From the NCBI GenBank assembly GCA_938009275.1, contig CALLHY010000053.1, positions 1 to 28,529 on the forward strand: a stretch of 28,529 bases of DNA, read 5' to 3'. Position numbers and translations under genes: made by a program. Positions 18,401 to 26,042 of the stretch are shown here, piece after piece; position 1 is the stretch's first letter, and each line of letters begins with the position of its first letter. A model generated the notes under the pieces. That model was not told the origin of the DNA. It made no database searches and was given only the letters and a program-made list of their open reading frames with translations. Source of the stretch: an uncultured bacterium (GTDB lineage Bacteria; Cloacimonadota; Cloacimonadia; Cloacimonadales; Cloacimonadaceae).

Positions 18401-18665
18401 GCAAGTCCATGCCGGGATGCATGGTAAGTTCGCTAATGACTGCCTCAAGCTGTTTATCAGTAAGCCAGCTTCTGCCGTCCTCAGTCAGGTTGATTCGTTT
18501 CAGAGAAGCCCTAAAATCTTTCTCAAGAATATACTCCCGGAAGCTTTCTCTCCTGCTGATACTTGGATCATAGGGAGTAAATCCGGTTCCCTGATCTATT
18601 ACCTCCCAACCAAGCTGCTGCAGCTTATCCAGGAAGGGACGTTCAACACTATTATATTCGGACAT
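15426..18665 (-). CDS. hsdR: Type I restriction enzyme, R subunit
   Basis: A 1079-aa HsdR. The N-terminal nuclease has D152 (PDIVLF), E166-x-K168 (VVVECKD) and the Q-x-x-x-Y element in QINRYAN (~182). The translocase follows: Walker A HTQGSGKS at 319-326, DEAH at 435-438, AFTGTP shortly after, and motif VI MQAIARVNRT with the usual downstream region. A helical C-terminal segment, which contacts the methylase core, completes the expected length. It translocates DNA from unmodified target sites and cuts where translocating complexes collide. It starts 14 nt after the DUF262 gene, preceded by GTGAGGAATA, and ends in an ATGA overlap with ygjP. All key residues look intact. Confidence 0.96.
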   Translation of the reverse strand: MSEYNSVERPFLDKLQQLGWEVIDQGTGFTPYDPSISRRESFREYILEKDFRASLKRINLTEDGRSWLTDKQLEAVISELTMHPGMDLLKANQAVYELLTRNTTVDQNTLTGEQNPTVRLIDFTHPERNSYIAINQFKIETPGASRAAIIPDIVLFINGLPIVVVECKDMDVAQPLSEAFIQINRYANLRVDDYGIKEGEERLFHCNLFNIVTHGDEARFGTITGEFDHYLNWKDIFPEEYRTISVSPDEQRQEVMIHGMLNKAILLDILKNFTLYMEIKRGEKVKIVCRYQQYRAVGRILERLRTGKTPFERSGVIWHTQGSGKSLTMVFLIKKLRDTDDLKDYKVIMVNDRLDLEDQLSHTVTYTGESLTLIEHKRDLDKLKNTSSNLNMVMLHKFLISGSVSAESLLAAGIVPKYEEFPELNTSERILLLIDEAHQDQGGEMGDNLFLAFPNAVKIAFTGTPLLTERHKQKTHERFGSFIDVYKMNDSVADRATVDILYIGRTSQDKLTDAEMFKREFEDMFKERSEEERLEIQKRYGTEMAYLESKERIRAISEDIIEHYTQEILPNGLKGQVVASSIVAACRYKYELENALKRLISREEAKADTERDDELLKQMKFIKICTVVSMMDNNEPGYVSMARRQAQDMDAVESFKKDFDYSKPESGVAILCVCDRLLMGFDAPIEQVMYLDKNLREHRLMQAIARVNRTKVMKSGYVKEHGILVDYFGVASHLKEALAIFTDTDVQELNDLSAYFRGLDKEIPVLESRYRRLIHLFADKGIIRIEAFLHQRIGDNEEEWELVEDCLQLGADVKFRAQFDTYLKAFFDSLELLFNAAMARDYYVPAKRLGYLMMRMRNRYHDPTMDLKWAGAKVRRLIDKYLISEGINPKIAPAKLLSDEFPKQMRDHNKTGKAKASEMEHAIRWHIKVNMEKDPALYTGFHERLQKILDSYKEHWDRIIEELTKLREDISKGRADETGIVDSPVMPFLDLMLMEAGIAVDSKEAIDTAKLSEFIYSRIKESLSIPNFWQKPNERRRLEGDIRDELEYCGIEPLQEVAAKLTVELINLAHQREAEVKGS

Positions 18666-18679
18666 TATTCCTCACCAGT

Positions 18680-20494
18680 TTATATCTTCCAAACCTCTAA
18701 AGCCAGATTTATCAGCAATTGCTGTCTCTCGTCAATGGCAGCAGCATTCCAATCGGGAAACACTTTCAGAAATTGATTTATCCTGTTCACTGATGATTGA
18801 TTACCTACTGCTGGAGTTTCCACAAGGCTGCGGGTAAAATAGAATCCGCAGTTCTTGTACTGATCGCATTTTCTCTGATAGTAGTCATTCCCCGCTACTA
18901 TATTCAGGGGCTTTTGTAGCAATGTTAGATTACCCAGTTTTATCTTGTATTTATCGTAATCGACGCCCGGATTGTTTTGAATGAAGCTATTCCGGACATC
19001 ATCCGCAGGATTATCTGGCAGTATGTGTTCAATTTCAAGCACAGTGAAGTCTTTTAATGTGCGCTTATCGTTAATCCCTGTAAAATGTCTATCCACAAAT
19101 TGAGCGATTTTTGCAAGGAAGTACCTTGTCCGATAATACTGAAGAATACCCAGTGAGTAGTTTTCGAGGAAAGCCTGTAATTCCTTTTGCTTGGACTGAA
19201 CACTTGGTACAAATCGAGTGCTGACAAAGCTATCTAACATGTCCTTCTGAACAGTGGGGTCTTTCTGCTTGGCAATTTCTCTTAACTCACCTGCCCATAA
19301 GGCAAAGCTTCTTTCTAACTCCTTTGTTGGAGTCTTAGTAAAGATGTAATAGAATAGAAACACTTCGAGATTCATCACGAAACTATCGAACAATACTTTA
19401 GGTAAGCTTCTTATAGCAAGGAGCAGGATGTAGTGCAAGCTGAATGCTCCACCACACATCTCAGATAAGTCTTCCGTGTAAACATTGGTCGCATTATCCT
19501 TATCTTTACCACCTATAAAAGCCAAGTAGCAATCCAGATTTGCCTTAAGATGCCTCACAAATGCGAATGGATCACGCTTGTATCCGCATAACTCAGCATT
19601 GTCGTGATCGACTATCCAGTCGTATATCTCATCCTCACGTAGAATATGATCATTCCTTTTGTTGATAATCGGGTAATTGGACATCAGGTAGTAGCGAAGG
19701 AAGCGCAGAGGTTTCTCTTGCTTCCCCTCAAGTGCATTGGTAATATCTTTCCACTCATTCTTTAATTTCCCAAAATCATCTTGCTCCACCTGTCTAAAGA
19801 TCAAATTCTTCAACAGATCCATAGGATTAAGACCCACACCTCTTTCGTTGATCGTTTCAAACACCTTCAAGGCACTACCTATGTCTGTGGATATCTGGAT
19901 AAAAACTACAGAGTTCAATAGAAAGCCCAAGAAACGCAGTAACTCCTGAGAATCTCTGTTGTTGTCTCCCAAGTAGTTATAGATGATCCTATATGCTTCC
20001 AATATGTTCTTTATTGAGCCATATACCTTGATTCCAGCAGCTTCAACAACCTTCTCGACCTCAATTGGGCTGGAATTGATCTCCACAATCATCTTCACTA
20101 TTTCCGAAGCTCCCTCATATTGGGGTTCCAACCTCAGATTGCTGCGAGCCCGACCGTTTAGGTCAATGTAGGACGAATAAATCAGTGGGCTAATGCTCTT
20201 ACTTTCGTTATCTTCAAGGCGGGCCTTTATTGCCACTAATATCAGGAAAAAGGTCGTAAGTCTCTGTTGCCCATCGATTACATCAATATGCTTGGCATCC
20301 GTGGGACTTACGATTACTGTACCTACGAAGTACTCTGATAGTTTATTATCGTCCCTTTCATCATTGATGTCATCTAACAACTGAATGATTTGCTTTTCTC
20401 CCCAGATGTATTCTCTTTGGTAGTCTGGGACCACATAGTAACACTGTTCAAACGCTTCCTGAATTGAATACTTGTAATTTGTGAACTTCGACAT
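18680..20494 (-). CDS. DUF262-DUF1524 nuclease (GmrSD-like, type IV restriction)
   Basis: A 604-aa fusion. The N-terminal DUF262 domain (~8-230) has the ParB-like DGQQR motif at 74-78, used for nucleotide binding and hydrolysis in GmrS. The C-terminal DUF1524 domain has an HNH-like site: EHILP (His490), then GNLTLL (Asn522) and LNIVAGN in the spacing expected for His-Me nucleases. The middle is helical. Proteins of this make-up cut modified phage DNA, for example glucosylated or hydroxymethylated cytosine. The ATG shares a base with the hsdS stop (TAATG) and hsdR starts 14 nt after its end, so it is embedded in the type I operon. It would cover phages whose base modifications block HsdR. Confidence 0.92.
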   Translation of the reverse strand: MSKFTNYKYSIQEAFEQCYYVVPDYQREYIWGEKQIIQLLDDINDERDDNKLSEYFVGTVIVSPTDAKHIDVIDGQQRLTTFFLILVAIKARLEDNESKSISPLIYSSYIDLNGRARSNLRLEPQYEGASEIVKMIVEINSSPIEVEKVVEAAGIKVYGSIKNILEAYRIIYNYLGDNNRDSQELLRFLGFLLNSVVFIQISTDIGSALKVFETINERGVGLNPMDLLKNLIFRQVEQDDFGKLKNEWKDITNALEGKQEKPLRFLRYYLMSNYPIINKRNDHILREDEIYDWIVDHDNAELCGYKRDPFAFVRHLKANLDCYLAFIGGKDKDNATNVYTEDLSEMCGGAFSLHYILLLAIRSLPKVLFDSFVMNLEVFLFYYIFTKTPTKELERSFALWAGELREIAKQKDPTVQKDMLDSFVSTRFVPSVQSKQKELQAFLENYSLGILQYYRTRYFLAKIAQFVDRHFTGINDKRTLKDFTVLEIEHILPDNPADDVRNSFIQNNPGVDYDKYKIKLGNLTLLQKPLNIVAGNDYYQRKCDQYKNCGFYFTRSLVETPAVGNQSSVNRINQFLKVFPDWNAAAIDERQQLLINLALEVWKI

Positions 20495-21720
20495 TAGCTG
20501 TTCTCCAATTTATCTTCGTTTATAATAACGCGGACTTTGTAAGTCAATAGGTCTGCCATCAGACCTATCTTCAGATCATGATACTTACTCAGATTGCTTT
20601 GTTCTTTTTTAAGTGTTTCATCCAATGCCTTAAGAACAGCAGCTATCTGCTTCTGCTCATCGAGCGGTGGCTTCAGTATCAAAGTTGCCTCCAGATCACT
20701 CCGGATAATCCCATTGATTGAGGTTCCCTGGTTCATTTTCTTGAAGTCCTCTACCAATATTTGTAGATAGTAGTAGAAGAATTCGACGCAGTATTGGCTG
20801 GGGTCGAGGATGATTCCAGTAATGTCTTGGCTAATGGCAACATCAAATGGAGCGATAGCCAATTTACCCACCCCGGTTCTTGTAACGAGTAGGATATTGC
20901 CTTCTCTTATCAAATGACTTGATGAAGATCTAAGCGCATCCTCATTAATGTGCCTCCTGATAAATCCCACTTCGAATGACTCCCAAAAGTCCGCTCCTGT
21001 AATCCACGGGATAGACCCTTCCCAGTTAGACGCATTTTTCGTCGAGGGTGTGCCCCCATTGATGAATTCTAAGCAAGCATCTTTAAACTCTACAACTTCC
21101 CATTCCTTTGGTATCCATCCCAATTTTGATTCTTTATAGAGTTCTGGAGCTTCTTCAATCGTGGGTCGCAACTTGCATGTCTGAGTGTCAATGCCTCTAG
21201 TGAACAGGTCTTGCATCATTCCGGCTTTGATTGCTTGGTACTTCTCAATAGCAGCTTCGGTCTTCTCTATCACATCATCGACTGTGCTGAGGATATCGGC
21301 TATTCTAACCTGTTCTTGATCATCAGAAGGATAACATACTTCTATCTCATCTATATCATTCCGTTGAATGTTTGGTAATCCACTTCCTACTCTTAGTTTC
21401 ATGATATCTTGTTGGATGAACTTAAGATAATGATATAGATATGAATTACTTATCTGAACCATTCTCAATGTGTAGCAGTGACCTCCACTCCAAAAACGCT
21501 GCTTCATCAAGGAAACATATCCACAAGAATTCCCGCCCTCGCTAATTGTAATAGATTCTCTTTCCCTATTCCACCTGTCCAAATACCCAGACGGCTCCAT
21601 GCCACCGTTTATAACTGGATACTTCCCAGTTTGATCTAATGTGTCAGAATTTACTTGATCACCTTTGACAATGTCAGCAAGTTGACCTAAGCAACTCTTT
21701 CTCCACTCACTCATATCCAA
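20494..21720 (-). CDS. hsdS: Type I restriction enzyme, specificity subunit
   Basis: A 408-aa HsdS with the standard two half-repeats. Target recognition domain 1 starts around WRKSCLGQLADIVKGDQ, and the first central conserved helix includes QEQVRIADILSTVDDVIEKTEAAIEKYQAIKAG (~130-165). The second half begins at KLGWIPKEWEVVEF (~195), and the second conserved helix, DEQKQIAAVLKALDETLKK, lies near 355-375. Each TRD reads half of a bipartite DNA target; the sequence cannot be read off here. It overlaps hsdM by 14 nt and the DUF262 gene by one base. TRD regions look A+T-richer than hsdM, as is usual for shuffled specificity genes. Confidence 0.95.
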   Translation of the reverse strand: MDMSEWRKSCLGQLADIVKGDQVNSDTLDQTGKYPVINGGMEPSGYLDRWNRERESITISEGGNSCGYVSLMKQRFWSGGHCYTLRMVQISNSYLYHYLKFIQQDIMKLRVGSGLPNIQRNDIDEIEVCYPSDDQEQVRIADILSTVDDVIEKTEAAIEKYQAIKAGMMQDLFTRGIDTQTCKLRPTIEEAPELYKESKLGWIPKEWEVVEFKDACLEFINGGTPSTKNASNWEGSIPWITGADFWESFEVGFIRRHINEDALRSSSSHLIREGNILLVTRTGVGKLAIAPFDVAISQDITGIILDPSQYCVEFFYYYLQILVEDFKKMNQGTSINGIIRSDLEATLILKPPLDEQKQIAAVLKALDETLKKEQSNLSKYHDLKIGLMADLLTYKVRVIINEDKLENS

Positions 21721-24244
21721 GTTCCTTCAGATACTTGCTCAGTTCAGCAGCCGCATTATCCCGTTCCTGCAGAATCCTGTGCAAGGGTTGATCATACTTG
21801 TCCCAGAGCTTTTCAAGGGCAGATCTCAGGTCTCTGCTATACTGAATCAAGTGCTCGTTGACCTTAGTATAAAGGGTATCTTCCCACCGTTGTAGAATCA
21901 GTTGCTTGGCTTCGGCTTCGCTAATCTTGCTTCTTGCCTGTTCCACCAGTTGCTCTTTGAGGTCTTTTATCTCTTTGATCTTCTTGCGGCTTTCTTTCAG
22001 TTCCTTTTCCCTCTCCAGATGCTTGACTATCTTGGCTTCCTGCTCTGCAATTCTATTTTCAATCTCCAATCTAGGTTTTTGGAGTGATTCTAATACCCTT
22101 TCTATCTCGCTATATGCTTCACCGCTCTTCATGAGGGCTTTGATCTGTTTGGTCTTATTCTTGATGTCCTTACTCAGCTCTTTCAGTTCAGCACCCAAGT
22201 TCTTAATGGTCGCCTTTAGCTCTGCCAGTTCTTCTTTGGGAAAAACCTCATATTCTTCTTCACTCCAAGCACCATCTTCCAGATCGTTTACTTCTGAGAA
22301 GAGCGCTTCCAGTTCATCCCGCTTGGCGATGCAGTCATTAAGTTCATTTATCACTTCAGGGAATTGGCTTTGCAGGATTTCATTATCGGGGATGAGTTCG
22401 GCATTCCATCCGCTGGCTGCCACGCTGCGCAGATCATTGAAGATCTCGTTCCAGAATCCCGCAAAGGCACCCCTGCACTTGAACTCGTCGAGGATGCCCA
22501 AAGAGCTGATCTTGGCAGTGATCGTGGCTGAGAAGGCATGATAGAGGTCATAAACATTACGCTCTGCAGGCAAGGCTTCAAGTTTGGCTTGATGCTCACC
22601 CCACCAGAGTTTCAGGCTTGTCATGTAGCTCTCGTGTTTGTCTTTTATCGCTTTTGCTTCATCCAGATAGCCCTTGATGGCTTCCTTGTTGCTGATGATC
22701 TGGCTGAACTTCAGATACTTATCCCTATCATTGGCAAAAATCTGATCTCTGATCCCAGGATAGTTGTCCCAATAGCCCTGCAAGGCATTCACCTCGCTCT
22801 CCGGGATACCTCCCTTGAGATGGGCTTTCACATCATGCGGTTCAGCCGGGTCGCTGTTATCTACGTACCTTCTGATATTGCAGTTGTATTCCTCAGCTTC
22901 CAGTTCCTCATGCTTTACCAGACGGCTATAGGCATTCAGATCTCGCTTGTGTCTATACACAAAGCTGATCTTTTCAATGTCCTCCGGACGCAGGGTATTC
23001 TGCACCTTGCCGACTTTGTATTCATGATCCGCATTGATGAAGAGCACTTCTTTGCGGGTGCGGGCAGCATTGCGATTGATCACCAGGATACAAGCCGGGA
23101 TACCGGTTCCGTAGAAGAGTGCCGGAGGTAGCCCAATGATTGCTTCCAGATAACCTTCTTTGATCAGCCATTCCCGCATTCTGCGCTCTTCTCCACCCCT
23201 GAAGAGAACTCCATGGGGCATAATTACTGCCAGCCTGCCATTGGATTTGAGGGTGCTGAACATGTGTTGAACGAACATAAAGTCCGCTTTTCCTTTGGCT
23301 GGCATCCAGAAGCGGTAGCGTTCTTTGAACTTCATCCCATCAGTAGAGTAGTTTTGTGAGAAGGGAGGATTGGCGATTACGATGTCAAATCGTTTGAGCT
23401 CTCCTCCTTCTACATGTTTGGGCTCCATCAGGGTATCACCGTTCTCGATTTGGGCATCCAAAATGTTATGAAAGAGCATATTGAGCTTACACAAGCCCCA
23501 TGTGGTTCCGTTCTTTTCCTGACCGTAGAGAGTAAGCTTGCGGGCAGAGCCGTATTTGCTCTCTACATGATTAAAGGCTTCTATCAGCATACCACCGGAA
23601 CCTACTGCAGGATCGCAGATCTCAGCATCCTCTGCCGGATCAAGGATGTTTACCAGTAGCTTTACCACCGTCCTGGGGGTATAGAATTCCCCGCCTTTCT
23701 TGCCAGCGCTATCGGCAAAGTACTTGATCAGATACTCATAGGCGGAGCCCAGAAGATCAGGAAACTCCAGATTATCATCGGTGAGAATGACCTTATCGAA
23801 GTGAGTGATCAGTTCTACCAGGTCTTTATCTGTGATGCGTTTATTGTTCTTGCCAAGGGTCTTGTTAAAGTCAATCGGCTTCAGCACCCCTTCCAGGGTC
23901 TCGCTATTGCTATCCTCAAGGGTTTCAAATGCCTTCTTTAGTTCATCTCCAATCTCTTTCTTCAGGTGCCGGATATTCTCCCATCTGGCTCGTTTGGGTA
24001 CAAAGAAGTTGTAGCTTGATTCGCTCTCCAGCCCTTTTTCAAGTGCTTCCCCACTTACACCCTTCTTCTCCAGGATCGCCTTTCGGTTATTGCGTTCAAT
24101 GTTGAAGAGATCATTTACCCTCTTCAGAAACAGCATGGCTATCACGTATTCCTTGAATTCTGAGGCATCCATGTTCCCGCGCAGGGATTCACATGCCTCC
24201 TCCAGAAAGCGTTCCAGCCACGATAAAGACAGCTTATGCGCCAT
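21707..24244 (-). CDS. hsdM: Type I restriction enzyme, M subunit with coiled-coil C-terminal extension
   Basis: An 845-aa N6-adenine methyltransferase. It has the N-terminal HsdM helical bundle (~5-150), then GGEFYTPRTVV (~184-194), the SAM motif I DPAVGSGG at 211-218 and the catalytic motif IV NPPF at 292-295. A further domain up to about 470 completes a normal HsdM of ~500 residues. The remaining ~350 residues are unusual: a linker, then a long Glu/Lys/Leu-rich coiled coil (~660-800). The family allows C-terminal extensions, but this one is long. It modifies host sites and forms the M2S core with HsdS. It is the first gene of the RM operon, preceded by GGAG eight bases before the ATG. Confidence 0.95.
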   Translation of the reverse strand: MAHKLSLSWLERFLEEACESLRGNMDASEFKEYVIAMLFLKRVNDLFNIERNNRKAILEKKGVSGEALEKGLESESSYNFFVPKRARWENIRHLKKEIGDELKKAFETLEDSNSETLEGVLKPIDFNKTLGKNNKRITDKDLVELITHFDKVILTDDNLEFPDLLGSAYEYLIKYFADSAGKKGGEFYTPRTVVKLLVNILDPAEDAEICDPAVGSGGMLIEAFNHVESKYGSARKLTLYGQEKNGTTWGLCKLNMLFHNILDAQIENGDTLMEPKHVEGGELKRFDIVIANPPFSQNYSTDGMKFKERYRFWMPAKGKADFMFVQHMFSTLKSNGRLAVIMPHGVLFRGGEERRMREWLIKEGYLEAIIGLPPALFYGTGIPACILVINRNAARTRKEVLFINADHEYKVGKVQNTLRPEDIEKISFVYRHKRDLNAYSRLVKHEELEAEEYNCNIRRYVDNSDPAEPHDVKAHLKGGIPESEVNALQGYWDNYPGIRDQIFANDRDKYLKFSQIISNKEAIKGYLDEAKAIKDKHESYMTSLKLWWGEHQAKLEALPAERNVYDLYHAFSATITAKISSLGILDEFKCRGAFAGFWNEIFNDLRSVAASGWNAELIPDNEILQSQFPEVINELNDCIAKRDELEALFSEVNDLEDGAWSEEEYEVFPKEELAELKATIKNLGAELKELSKDIKNKTKQIKALMKSGEAYSEIERVLESLQKPRLEIENRIAEQEAKIVKHLEREKELKESRKKIKEIKDLKEQLVEQARSKISEAEAKQLILQRWEDTLYTKVNEHLIQYSRDLRSALEKLWDKYDQPLHRILQERDNAAAELSKYLKELGYE

Positions 24245-24506
24245 TAAATACTCCGTTTATCAATATATCGTCAGACCTTGATCCAAGGCCGATAAAGTAA
24301 TTGGGGTATGGGGCGATGCCCCATTAGTTGGGGTGGTGGGCGGGAATAGATGCTTAGTAAAACTGCTCACCACAGCATTATATAGGGATTCTTGTGCTTC
24401 AATCACAGTGCGTGCATATACCTTTGGGATTATACGACAGGAGCATAATACACCACCAATCATCGCCTTTGCAGATAGGCGAACTGAATTGATTAAGTCT
24501 CTGAGA
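24245..24506. promoter_or_regulatory. hsdM leader with candidate -10 boxes and a short perfect hairpin
   Basis: This 262-nt gap separates the HTH gene from hsdM. On the minus strand two perfect TATAAT hexamers occur, at 24434-24429 and 24382-24377. The first has TTGGTG upstream at 19 nt, a little long for a promoter, and the second has TTGAAG at about 14 nt, rather short. At 24308-24324 lies a 7-bp perfect stem, ATGGGGC-gat-GCCCCAT, close to the hsdM start and without a T-run, so it is more like an operator or translational control element than a terminator. A 103-codon minus-strand frame crosses the region but has no recognisable protein. Confidence 0.35.
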
Positions 24507-24722
24507 CTATATCTTTTTTGCTCTTGATTTGATTGATTTAAGTGTCGCTCCACCAGCCTTGACCCACTCATCTATCTCATTGATTTTGAATTTCCACAAT
24601 CGTCCCATCTTGTGGGTGGGCATATCGTGGAATTTAATCCAACGATACACCGTGTCATCGCTTACTCCGAGGTAAGCACATATCTCTTTGATGGACAGCC
24701 ACCTGTCCTGCAAATGATCCAT
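24507..24722 (-). CDS. Small helix-turn-helix protein, excisionase/MerR-like
   Basis: A DNA-binding protein of about 71 aa in the HTH_17/excisionase class. It shows WLSIKEICAYLGVSDDTVYRW, then a wing-like MGRLWKFKINEIDEWV, and a basic tail (KSIKSRAKKI). Such proteins are either recombination directionality factors of mobile islands or small regulators of neighbouring RM genes. It lies 262 nt upstream of hsdM on the same strand and is divergent from the DUF6508 gene. I place the start at ATG 24722, because AGGAG sits five bases before it; the upstream GTG at 24728 would overlap that site. Confidence 0.85.
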   Translation of the reverse strand: MDHLQDRWLSIKEICAYLGVSDDTVYRWIKFHDMPTHKMGRLWKFKINEIDEWVKAGGATLKSIKSRAKKI

Positions 24723-24825
24723 GATCACTCCTAATTGGCTTTATTGGCAAGGAATTAACATTTTCAGAAAAGAGGATTTCCTTCACCTTTTTCACCCAAA
24801 TTCATACATCGCCGAACCCCCTCTG

Positions 24826-24929
24826 ATTGTCAATCGATAAATTCCGCTTCTCTCCGCAGATACCCGCATAGAAATGGTTAAGAATCGATAAGAATGCGAT
24901 TGCTATTGACAATGAGAACCCCGTATAAA
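24826..24929 (+). promoter_or_regulatory. Divergent control region: inverted repeats and candidate promoter
   Basis: The 249-nt space between the HTH gene and the DUF6508 gene contains ATTGTCAAT at 24826-24834 and its exact reverse complement ATTGACAAT at 24905-24913. The 9-mer AATCGATAA also appears twice in direct orientation, at 24832-24840 and 24883-24891. A plus-strand promoter candidate is TTGCTA (24900-24905), 18 nt, then TATAAA (24924-24929), so the second ATTGACAAT falls between the -35 and -10 boxes. Repression by the divergent HTH protein would fit this layout, but this is inference. Confidence 0.4.
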
Positions 24930-24971
24930 TATTTGCAGAATTGAGTAAATAACAGTTTCACGGGAGAACGA

Positions 24972-25361
24972 ATGCACCAGTATGACAAGGTTCTAAGCTA
25001 CCTCGACTACTTCTCGACTGCCGGAGAAGAAGTCGGAACCTGGGTGTACAATCCCCCTGATTTCCCTTATGTGAACTACTCAAAGGAGATGTCTTCTTTT
25101 ATTCATGAAGTCTATCAAACTGACCTGTTAGATACAGAATACTTGCCTTATCTCGAAAGTATAATTCCCCGTGAAGCAAACTTAATAGATTACATAGATA
25201 CTACCGATTTTCGGCTTCTCAGAGCCATCTTGACCTATTATGTGAGGCAGGAGAGATTCCAGGAAGGTCTGTGGTTGGGGGCTGTACAAGATGGAATACA
25301 AGGTAAGATTCTGTTGAGAATCGAAGATTTATTAGCAGAGTCCAAAACGAATTTGGAGTAG
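24972..25361 (+). CDS. DUF6508-like protein, 129 aa
   Basis: A small soluble protein that resembles the DUF6508 family. It begins with a YDKVLSYLDYF helix and has the aromatic/proline segment FPYVNYSKEMSSFIHEVYQTDLL, followed by a helical bundle ending in GALQ-like WLGAVQDGIQGKILLRIEDLL. No catalytic motif is evident. Members of this family occur in accessory and defence-rich regions, often near RM genes, with unknown function. GGGAGAACG precedes the ATG. It opens the plus-strand gene set; the 45-nt gap to the following membrane protein gene is consistent with co-transcription. Confidence 0.85.
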   Translation: MHQYDKVLSYLDYFSTAGEEVGTWVYNPPDFPYVNYSKEMSSFIHEVYQTDLLDTEYLPYLESIIPREANLIDYIDTTDFRLLRAILTYYVRQERFQEGLWLGAVQDGIQGKILLRIEDLLAESKTNLE

Positions 25362-25406
25362 AGTTGTGTGATAACATTCACAAATCATTAAAACAAAGAG
25401 GAGAAT

Positions 25407-26042
25407 ATGCGTAATAGAGTTATGTTAGTCATTCTATTTCTATGCCTGATATCTTTTTGTAGCAGCGTATCAGATACCAGTTCTGTAGCAAACCCGTCTG
25501 GTGAGCAACAACCAGTTAAGGCTACGTTTATTATGATATCAAATCTAACCAGTGGCCTTCTTGGTGCATTAGTCGTTCTTGTGATTGGCGAGATACTTAG
25601 AAATAAACGCGATAAGAAATATCTCATGAGAAACTATATTACAACATTGCATGTTGTTAAAGATGAGATTGAGTTCTATTGTGGGAAATTCGAATACCTT
25701 GAAGGACACAATGAGCTAATTCTAAAAGATCTACGAAATGGATCTAGCCCAAGCATCCCAACTTTTAGTTTCTATCCCGATCATATTGGTAGGCTTAAGC
25801 AAGACCTATGTACATATCGAAAGAACTCAGGCATAATAAAACAAGTCACTAAGTGTCACTTCGAGTTAAACCATATCTCAGAAAGGCTGAATCATCAGAA
25901 AGATATTCTCAGATCTGAGTACGACAGTGAGCTTATGATAAAGAACATTGAGGGTTTCAACATCCTTATAAATAATGGCATTAAGTTGTTCACAGAAGCA
26001 ATAGAAGTTCTTAATAAAGAGATATTGGAGGTATCAAAATGA
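25407..26042 (+). CDS. Small membrane protein coupled to the AbiTii gene
   Basis: A 211-aa protein of unrecognised family. Residues 4-18 are a hydrophobic N-terminal segment ending at a Cys (LISFCSS). This could be a signal peptide or an imperfect lipobox. After a short polar loop comes a second hydrophobic segment (~41-63, ending VVLVIGEIL) and then a basic stop-transfer patch (RNKRDKK). The remaining ~145 residues are helical and charged and should be cytoplasmic. AGAGGAGAAT precedes the ATG. The stop overlaps the start of the AbiTii-domain gene as ATGA, which strongly suggests that the two proteins act together, perhaps with the membrane protein as sensor or effector. Confidence 0.88.
   Translation: MRNRVMLVILFLCLISFCSSVSDTSSVANPSGEQQPVKATFIMISNLTSGLLGALVVLVIGEILRNKRDKKYLMRNYITTLHVVKDEIEFYCGKFEYLEGHNELILKDLRNGSSPSIPTFSFYPDHIGRLKQDLCTYRKNSGIIKQVTKCHFELNHISERLNHQKDILRSEYDSELMIKNIEGFNILINNGIKLFTEAIEVLNKEILEVSK

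Noticed and set aside
21906..22541. 211-codon plus-strand frame antisense to hsdM
   Set aside because: Ser/Leu-rich shadow of the charged coiled-coil coding strand, with no ribosome binding site.
24260..24571. 103-codon minus-strand frame between the HTH gene and hsdM
   Set aside because: It starts inside the HTH gene, lacks a ribosome binding site and has no protein-like pattern; the same DNA contains promoter-like hexamers and a hairpin, so it is better read as a leader region.
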